Shown here: piece by piece, positions 56,830-64,000 of the stretch
Numbering within the stretch: the first letter of the stretch is position 1
Layout of the letters: every line of letters begins with the position of its first letter
Source of the DNA: Sarcophilus harrisii
Taxonomy: Eukaryota; Chordata; Mammalia; Dasyuromorphia; Dasyuridae
DNA: 64,000 nucleotides
Direction of reading: 5' to 3'
NCBI RefSeq assembly: GCF_902635505.1
Contig: NC_045427.1
Span: 507,363,665 to 507,427,664 of the forward strand
Position numbers and translations under genes: made by a program
Notes under the pieces: generated by a model
What the model saw: the letters and a program-made list of their open reading frames with translations, nothing else
Database searches by the model: none
Told to the model about the DNA's origin: nothing

Positions 56830-57900
56830 TTATAAAATTAATGTCTGTCCTAAAAAAATATAACAGACCATTTTTTTTTCTTTTCAGAAGTGGGGAGACT
56901 ATGGATGTTGAATATTCAATATGCTATTAGATTTGATTGGTCTGTTAGTTAATTTTCTTAACTACTTTTTTTTTCTTTTAAAAAATTATCATGCACAAAT
57001 TGACTCATCCAAAGGATTTCTGATCTTTTACCCAGATAACGGACGATCCTCTGGGTAAGGGAGAAATATAGGAAACAGTGTGACACAGAAACATTTTAAA
57101 ACCTAAGAAGATACTGTGTGCTCAGTTCTTTAACACTTACAAAAATCAGGATTTCCTAACTGTGGAGGTTTCCTAAGTAGAGGTATAAAGGTTTTAATAA
57201 TTCATATCGTCAAGAATGGTGATATCAGTTATGGAGTCCATTAAAGGGAGATGTAAAATGAACATTTTGTCCATGAACTGACTCAAAAGGATCCCAGGGT
57301 TCTGCAGTGATTCCAAAAACACCCTTCCCAATATGTTTGCTTTAAACTTATTTCTATGTAACTGAGAAGGGATATACAAAATAACTTAAACCTACCACAA
57401 AGTTATTTTGCAAATATGAATACTGATCTTAATAAAGTGCCAAAATGTTGCTCTTTTGAACATTTACTAATCATTTGTATATGTTCAGAATGGATGGAAA
57501 GCTTCTCATTGTAAAAAAAAAAAAAAAAGATTCTGTCACAGTTATTAACAGACTCTTAAAAAATTCATTTCTACATTTGTTATAAAAAAATGAAAGGAAT
57601 AATAATTTTATAGAAAATCTATAAAGCACTGAAGATTCTGAAAAATTTCATTGCCCTGAATCTACTATCTACTGGGGCAGTAGAATGACAAACATATATA
57701 TGTATTAGGAAATATTATGCACATGAACATACATGTGTACGTACATATATATAATATTTCTTAAAAATAAAGTACTCATCACACAATAAAATCTTATCTA
57801 AACAATTGGGAAAATATCAATTGCTCATGGGTAGGCTGAACTAATATAATAACTCTACCTAAATTGATCTACTTGTTCAGTACCTTGCCAATCAAACTGA
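56830..57900. other. DNAAF4 intron, unclassified
   Basis: 56930-57010 reads like an L1 tail. No exon seen. A16-type run at 57513-57528. Confidence 0.35.
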
Positions 57901-57909
57901 TAAAAATTA

Positions 57910-58660
57910 TTTTATAGAGCTAGAGCTAGAAAAAAAATAAAGTTCATCTGAAAGAAGAAAAGGTCAAGAATATCAAAGCAATTAATGAAAAAAAAATACA
58001 AAGAATAGTGGCTTTGCAGTACATACCTAAAACTATATTATGAAGCAACAGTCATCAAAATCATTTGGTACTGGTTAAGAAATAGAATGGTATCAGTGGA
58101 ATAGGTTAGATACACATGACACAATAATCAATGACTACAGAAATCTAGTATTTGATAAACCTCAAAACTCTAGCTTCTGGGATAAGAATTCACTATTTCA
58201 CAAAATTTGCCAGGAAAACTGGAAAATAATATTAGAAACTTAGTATAGACCTACCTCTTATATCCCATACCAAAATAAGGTCAAAAAGGGTACATGATTT
58301 GGGCTTAAAGGATGATACCATAAGCAAATTAGGAGAACAAGGGAGAGTTTACCTATCAGATCTTTGAAGAAGGGAGGAATTTATGACCAAAGAAAATATG
58401 GAGAACATTATGAAATGCAAAATGGACAACTTTGATTACGTTATATTAAAAAGTTTCACATAAATAAAACTAACACATACAAGATTAAAAGGGCATTACA
58501 AAGCTGGGGGAAAATTTTTATAACCAGTGTTTCTGATAAAGGCCTCATTTCTAAAATATATAAAGAACTGTGCTAACTTTATAAGAATACAAGTTATTGC
58601 CCAATTGATAAATGGTCAATGACTTTAACTATGATCTCGACAAGTAACAAGTTCTCTACC
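57910..58660 (+). mobile_element. Old L1 ORF2 fragment
   Basis: ACTATATTATGAAGCAACAG, TCATCAAAATCATTTGGTAC, TTTGATAAACCTCAAAACTC, GCCAGGAAAACTGGAAAATA, GTTTCTGATAAAGGCCTCAT, TTGCCCAATTGATAAATGGT: standard L1 ORF2 order in sense, old. Confidence 0.8.
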
Positions 58661-59935
58661 TACCTCCCAAACATGGATATAGTTGGTTATCTGTTATTTA
58701 TTTCTCATAGAAGAAATTTTTGTTTTTTTTATTCTGGCTGAATGAATAACAGAAAGATTAGAATTTTCAAAATGTGACCTACCCACTACTTCAGGATACA
58801 AGATTATTATATCCTGATATGAGTATAATTAATATAAAAATTCTGGGTTTGTTCCACTTATTTACAAAGTGGAATCTCAATAACAGTTGCAGATACTACA
58901 AGTATAATGATTTACAATAAAGAGCCTAATTACTTTCAGGATTGGGAGATACCTTTCTGGTCACAATAAGTAGATAATCTGATACCACCTTTTCTTCATG
59001 AGTTGTCACCCATGCTAACCTTTAGTGCTAAAATGGCTCTAGGAAAGCTGACAAGCACACTCCCAAGCCCCTTTATGTTGTTATAAAGAAAAAAAAACTG
59101 TAAATAGTTTTAAAGTCAATCCTTTGGATTAAAATGAAGCTTTAAATTACATGAAGATAACCAATGGGATTTAGGATATCATTTTTTCTCTTTGGGTCTC
59201 TTGGTTCTACTATCATACGTGGAGTCAATATTAACCATGAAGTTTCTTGGAATTTGCATGCATGTTAGTAATAATTGAATAATATTGTTTAAACTGTGAG
59301 ACAATTATCTAAGAGGATTTAGCTGGGAACAAGATATAGAGATAGGTGTGGGTGTGTGTGTGGGTGTGTGCGTAGACATGTATATACAGACACACAGACA
59401 CTCATATACACGCATATATATGCACACACATACATACACATAACAGGAAATAAAAAATATGAGGAATAAGAAATCTCATATTAAACTTCAGACCTTATGG
59501 TGAGATCTAGCCACAAAGAAAGGAACTTGAGAATCAGTGAAATTAAGGCTTCAAGCTGTTTCCAGGCTTTACTGTGTATGCACATAAGGGGAAGGATAAA
59601 GAGGGATAAGCCTGAACCAAAAGCCATTTGTTCTTGAGAATGTAACAAGAAATTAAAACTGTTTCCTTAGAAATGTGTAACTGTTAAGATTTCACATCTG
59701 ACAGTTCTTGAAACTCCATGTTATGTTCTTCTTCTTAAAAATACAAAAAGTTCTTTGATTATTTTCTTGAGGTAAAAAATTCTTAACTGCAACATTTTAT
59801 ATACACAGACACCAAAACAGAAATTACTGCCTAGATTCCTTTTGAGAAGACTTAAAGCTACCAGATCATGTCTGTTATTCAGAATTCTTTGATTACATGG
59901 TTTAGAACAAAGATTTTGAAACACATGGCCCATGC
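58661..59935. other. DNAAF4 intron, unclassified
   Basis: A (GT)n-like stretch at 59343-59450. No exon or recognised repeat otherwise. Confidence 0.35.
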
Positions 59936-60120
59936 AAGAAATAAATCTTGTGAACAATACTCACATTTTGGTTTTGGTATCAATTCCTTTCAAATTTTCC
60001 TTTTTTTTTTTTCAATAAATATTATCTGACAGTAATGGTGTTAACATTTTATTCTTCAATCCTTAAAGAACTTTTTGATAAATATTACTTATTGCGACTT
60101 GGAAATGTTATCATAATTGG
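59936..60120. repeat. Direct duplication of intron sequence, copy 1
   Basis: AAGAAATAAATCTTGTGAAC, CTCACATTTTGGTTTTGGTA, ATTATCTGACAGTAATG, GTTATCATAATTGG align in order with 61204-61365 (roughly three quarters identical by eye). The copies are 1.27 kb apart in the same orientation. Confidence 0.75.
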
Positions 60121-60184
60121 CACTTCTTAGAGTGATTGAGCCAGATTAAAATGTAATTGGGAAATGTTTAACAAAAGAATTTAA

Positions 60185-61080
60185 AATATAACATAAGCAT
60201 CAATATGTGGTTCCCAAAGTTAATATGTGCCCACAAGGATCTTTATGTTTGATTTAATACTGCAGTTCCCACATCCCTCCCTATTTCTATTTGATTTTGA
60301 CACCACTGGCCTAGGAAACCATCCAACTACAAGATATAAAATGTAATAAAAAAGTGATTCTGATAGTTCTGAACCTAAACATAATATAGAAGCTCTTCTT
60401 TTTTTTCAACTAATCCAACTTTTTTTTTCAACTAATCCAAACTAATCCAAAGCAACAATAAAAATGGTTGAATATACAAGGAAAAATTCAGAAATTGAAA
60501 TTTTGTTTAATGTTAAAGTGAACATTTTAAAAATCAAGTTATAAACAAAAGATATTTATGGTTTAAACACAACTGTTTTGTAATCTTTTTTTTCTATTGT
60601 CTATTTGAAATTTGTTTTTATATTGTTTATAATAATAATTTTTAAAAGGCAATATCACAAATAAAACTCACTTAAGTAACTTGAAATTATCTTGAAGGTA
60701 TAAATACTATATATAATGTAATTCTTCTAAGATGATAGATTGAAGCCACTCTTGATGAAAGATTCTGGGAATAATAATTCTTACAGGTTTGGAGCCATTT
60801 GTGCCTATGGCATTGGTTTAATACAGCATAGAATTTTCTTGAGGGTATTCAAATTTTTTCTTTGTATCCTGGCACAAAATGGGTTCATGATAAATACTTG
60901 TTGCCTTAAGATATTTACCAATTATTAGAGAAATTATTTAGACAACATAATTTTACAAAGGTCTCCTATGTTTCATTCACTACAGAATTTTTCCTCTTAA
61001 CTGGAGATCTAAGTATGTAATTAACCAGTTAATATTGTATAAAATGTTCAGGAAATTATTTTTACCCTCTCAATGTTGAA
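60185..61080. other. DNAAF4 intron, unclassified
   Basis: AT-rich; a short duplication of TTTTTTTTCAACTAATCCAA at 60402-60440. No exon. Confidence 0.35.
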
Positions 61081-61086
61081 ACTTAC

Positions 61087-61196
61087 TTTCCTTTGTCCTT
61101 CAACCATTCTGGATTCTTTTCCTCTTCTTTTAAATCATGGAGTTCAGGAATATCTTCATTCATTATTCTTCGTGCCTCTGCTTGTTTATGTAACCA
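61087..61196 (-). CDS. DNAAF4: DNAAF4 exon before the TPR domain
   Basis: Reads [20 protein letters not shown] then [16 protein letters not shown](N): the charged linker and the start of the conserved [10 protein letters not shown] motif that opens the TPR domain. Acceptor TTTCTTATCATAG|TGG, donor GGAAA|GTAAGT (consensus). It starts in phase 0 and leaves two bases of an Asn codon that exon 51039-51192 completes. 110 bases, no disruption. Confidence 0.97.
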
Positions 61197-61203
61197 CTAT
61201 GAT

Positions 61204-61365
61204 AAGAAATAAATCTTGTTAACAATATTCACATTTTGCTTTTGATAGCAATTTCTTTTAGATTTTTGTTTTTCCTTCAAATAAACATTATCTGACAATA
61301 TGTTAGCATCTTATTCTTCTACCCCAAATATTACTGATTAAGATTTAGAAATATTATCACAATTG
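61204..61365. repeat. Direct duplication of intron sequence, copy 2
   Basis: Begins 8 bases upstream (on the gene strand) of the exon 61087-61196, so this copy contains the natural branch-point and pyrimidine region. Pairs with 59936-60120. Confidence 0.75.
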
Positions 61366-61369
61366 AGTC

Positions 61370-61885
61370 TAATTTTCTAACTTTATTAGGAATATAAAAT
61401 AGTTCCTAATCAAATTGCACAAATAAGTACTTTAAATTTTTTTAAAGCTAAGTCTTTCTACATACACACACACACATCAGAAATCTTGAATCAAGTCTCG
61501 GGGTTTTCTGAGCAAGTATAATTATATTATTTCCAAGATGACAAAAAATTTTGAAACATGAATTATCAGCAACTTTAACCTACCAAAAGCTTATTATAGA
61601 TACTATATAAAACCAGCACTTAGAAAAATAAGTAGTAAGCATAACCAATTTTCCTTTTCAAATAACATGAATTAGAGTATTATCTCACTAGCAATTGGTG
61701 CCAAGAATTTACAAATTCTTTTTGCTCCCATCATTAGTAATCATTAATTAACAGTAATTTCTTTGGTTTAGTGAATATGTAAGAAACTCAGCACCAGCAG
61801 AATTCTGATAAATGATTGAAATAAGTTATTTATGAAACATTTTCTTTGATGGTAATGGTCACCACAAACAATAACAGTTATCTCT
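61370..61885. other. DNAAF4 intron, unclassified
   Basis: AT-rich with a short (CA)n at 61463-61475. Nothing else recognised. Confidence 0.35.
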
Positions 61886-61887
61886 AC

Positions 61888-62033
61888 CTCTTCTTCTTCT
61901 GCTACTTGAGATTCTCTGAGAGCAGTTGGGAAAACTCGAGGGGTAAACTGGATTTTAATATTGCCAGTGGAACGAGGGGCAGGAACATAGTCATCTTTTA
62001 ACTTCTCAGAAAATATAATTTTTGCATTTTTTC
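61888..62033 (-). CDS. DNAAF4: DNAAF4 exon with the conserved APRS...[12 protein letters not shown] block
   Basis: Reads [20 protein letters not shown], then [20 protein letters not shown] and SQVAEEEE. In the family this block precedes the charged linker; [12 protein letters not shown] is a highly conserved signature that separates the N-terminal CS-like domain and coiled coil from the TPR. Acceptor TTTTTGAAG|GA, donor GAGGAG|GTAGAG (written AAGAAGAG|GTAGAG). Entry splits a Gly codon (G|GA), so the preceding exon must end in one extra base. 146 bases, no disruption. Earlier exons (CS domain, coiled coil, promoter) lie beyond the right edge. Confidence 0.97.
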
Positions 62034-62244
62034 CTTCAAAAAGAATATTAACAAATATGACATTAATTTTTTTAAATTCATTGCATTTAATAATCAAACT
62101 GATAACAAAAGCATCTGTGCTTTGAAGATGTTAAAGGGAAAGAATTCCCACATATAACCAATATAAAATAAGTCCAGGATTCTTTTTATATTAAGAAATG
62201 TAAACATGTTGATCATATATATTTGTTCAAATCAAATCAACAGC

Positions 62245-62335
62245 CATTTATTAAGTATCTATTACATTCCAGACATAAGAATTATGATAGGATACTAAGA
62301 CAAAAAATGAAAGTCTTGTTTAATCCCTCTTACAG
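62245..62335 (-). mobile_element. L2 3' end fragment (reverse)
   Basis: AGCCATTTATTAAGTATCTA, CATTCCAGACATAAGAATTA: reversed L2 end. Confidence 0.6.
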
Positions 62336-62339
62336 CCAA

Positions 62340-62630
62340 CTTTTATTACATCTCCCTTAAGTCTGTTCTTCTTAAGACTAAACATTTGATTTCCTTTCAA
62401 GTGATCTTCATGTGGGTAAATCACTCTCAAATTTATTAATACCCTTCCTAAAAGTTGGCACACACAACTGAAAATACCACTTCAGATATAGTCTGACCAG
62501 GACAGAGTCTCAAGCAGATTCCAGTGGCCTAAACACTATGCCTTCCTCAATATAGAAAAATTAGCATTAACTTTCTTGACGGCTAAAGCAGACAGCTCAT
62601 TTGGAGCTAGTAGTACATCTATTGTTAAAA
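62340..62630. mobile_element. L3/CR1 LINE fragment
   Basis: CAGATATAGTCTGACCAGGA, CAGAGTCTCAAGCAGATTCC, AGCATTAACTTTCTTGACGG, GCTCATTTGGAGCTAGTAGT match the widespread L3/CR1 pattern (in my memory: CAGATGTGGTCTGACCAGGG...). Ancient. Confidence 0.6.
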
Positions 62631-62999
62631 ATAGGTTTTTTACTTTTTTATTAAGCTGTACTTAAAAAACACAAATTAACATGAATATTCCCACACATGA
62701 ACATAGATATACATATATACTTATATGAAATCTTGAATCTCTAAAACACCTTGCTTTTTTCGAACATGTAATAAATTAAATGTTTTAAAACTGTTTTGTT
62801 TGTCTATATCTCCCTTCAGACTTTCTTATTTTCTATTCTTTTAAAAAAATTTTTTTGCAAATACTTCAATGACCCTAGTTTCTTTTTTTCTTTATATTAT
62901 TATTATTTCAACCCATCTCCTCCTCAAACTCACTTTCCCCAAGTTAAAAACAAAACAAAACACCTTAAGTGATAAATAAGGAAAACAAATTTCCCCAGG

Positions 63000-63250
63000 C
63001 AGGTGGAGCAGTAGATAAATAGCTAGTGGCTAAGAGTCACGAAGCCCAGAATTTACATCTGGGCTCATTAGTTTTGAGATCCCCAAGCAAGTCACTTAAC
63101 CTTTGTCTCAATTTTCCCAATGGTAAAATAAAAATTAATAATAGCACCTACCTCTCAGGGATTGTAGTGAGGGTCAAATAAGTTAATATTTATTTGTAAA
63201 GTATTTAGCACAGTGCTTGGTACATAGTAAACACTTAATACTTGTTTCCT
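63000..63250 (+). mobile_element. MIR-like CORE-SINE
   Basis: AGGTGGAGCAGTAGATAAAT head, CCCAAGCAAGTCACTTAACC, CTACCTCTCAGGGATTGTAG, AAAGTATTTAGCACAGTGCT, GGTACATAGTAAACACTTAA: complete order in sense. Confidence 0.85.
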
Positions 63251-63349
63251 TTCCTTCAAAAAAATTGATTTAACATGTTTAATTTCTTTGGCTTTGTTAT
63301 TGCTGTTTCCATAGATATATTTGTATATAAATACAAGCAAAAAGAAAAG

Positions 63350-63465
63350 ATTTTTACTCAACTATAAAATGGGGATAACAATAGAACTTACCCCCAGGGT
63401 CACTGTAAGTATCAAATGAGATATTTGTAAAGTGTTTAGCTACATGCCTGGCATACAGTATTATT
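63350..63465 (+). mobile_element. MIR tail
   Basis: ATAAAATGGGGATAACAATA, CTTACCCCCAGGGTCACTGT, AAGTGTTTAGCTACATGCCT: MIR core/tail. Confidence 0.75.
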
Positions 63466-63695
63466 GTTTAATCATTTCAGTCATGTCCATATCTTTGTAA
63501 CTCCATTTGGGGTTTTCTTGTGAAAGACACTTTGGCATTTGCCATTTTCTTCTCCAGCTCATTTTACAGATGAGGAAACTGAGGCAAATAGGGTCAAGTG
63601 ACTTGCCCAGAATCACACAACTAGCAAATGTCTGAGGCTAGATTCACTCCACACCTAGTGCTCAATCTACTGCATTATCAGATTGCCCTGGCACA
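63466..63695 (-). mobile_element. MAR1 CORE-SINE (reverse)
   Basis: TTGTTTAATCATTTCAGTCA, TTTGGGGTTTTCTTGTGAAA, TCTCCAGCTCATTTTACAGA, TGAGGAAACTGAGGCAAATA, CTTGCCCAGAATCACACAAC, AGTGCTCAATCTACTGCATT: full-length in reverse. Confidence 0.9.
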
Positions 63696-64000
63696 TACTA
63701 AGAACTTAATAAAGCCCCACAAAGAACTTTTCTTTCCTTTTTTTCATATTGGCCATGTCCAAAAATGTACCTTTCCTTCTACTATTCAGGTCCAGCTTTT
63801 CTCTGTCAAGAAGTGAATAGAATACTTTACTACTAGACTTCTGGATATGTGATTGGTCATTGTGCTAATCAGACTTCTTAAATCTTTTCAAAGTTATTTT
63901 CCTTTACAACACTGAAGTCATTAAATAAATTGTTCTCCTAGTTCTGTTCCCATTCTGTATCCATTCATATAAGACTTTCCATGTTTCTTTGAGCCTTTCT

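Larger units (their letters stand above)
62034..64000 (-). other. DNAAF4: DNAAF4 intron, upstream part
   Basis: No further DNAAF4 exon was found to the window edge. It contains an L2 fragment, an L3/CR1 fragment and three SINEs listed separately. Confidence 0.7.

Overview
The window looks like a piece of an Australidelphian marsupial chromosome, possibly a dasyurid (the genus is not determinable by eye). It is AT-rich and dense in young marsupial L1 copies, tRNA-like CORE-SINEs of the MAR1/WSINE type, L2, MIR and solo retroviral LTRs. I read the locus as the marsupial counterpart of the human 15q21.3 segment CCPG1 - PIERCE2 (C15orf65) - DNAAF4 (DYX1C1). Gene order and head-to-head promoter are as I remember them for human; the coding exons were read directly from this sequence.

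Layout. Positions 1 to about 18.0 kb show only repeats and unique non-coding DNA and are probably intron 1 of CCPG1, transcribed leftward; no CCPG1 coding exon was found. A CpG-rich segment (about 17.5-18.7 kb) is a two-way promoter. It has two divergent ZNF143-type sites, an RFX X-box at 18366-18379, candidate CCPG1 exon 1 donors on the minus strand and a candidate PIERCE2 exon 1 on the plus strand. The main PIERCE2 coding exon is 25629-25985. From 26.2 to 38.9 kb there is no gene: a hAT MITE, SINEs, and a broken class I endogenous retrovirus with paired LTRs (about 31.4-36.7 kb) with other LTRs inside and beside it. From 39.29 kb to beyond the right edge runs DNAAF4 on the minus strand. Its last five coding exons (39291-39397, 47312-47417, 51039-51192, 61087-61196, 61888-62033) join in a single open frame with canonical splice sites.

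Function. PIERCE2 is a microtubule inner protein of motile-cilium doublets. DNAAF4 is a cytoplasmic TPR co-chaperone needed to pre-assemble axonemal dynein arms. The locus therefore places two motile-cilium genes tail to tail. The X-box next to the presumed PIERCE2 start fits RFX/FOXJ1 control.

Mobile DNA history. At least three 5'-truncated L1 insertions have perfect 16-18 bp target duplications and a fourth has a 20 bp one; two landed inside older L1 copies. Two solo LTRs have exact 6-bp duplications and one has a near-exact one. I saw no CRISPR, prokaryotic system, tRNA/rRNA gene or wholly new gene system. The most useful leads are the promoter architecture, the unusual PIERCE2 start-codon/exon junction, and the duplicated intron block beside DNAAF4 exon 7.
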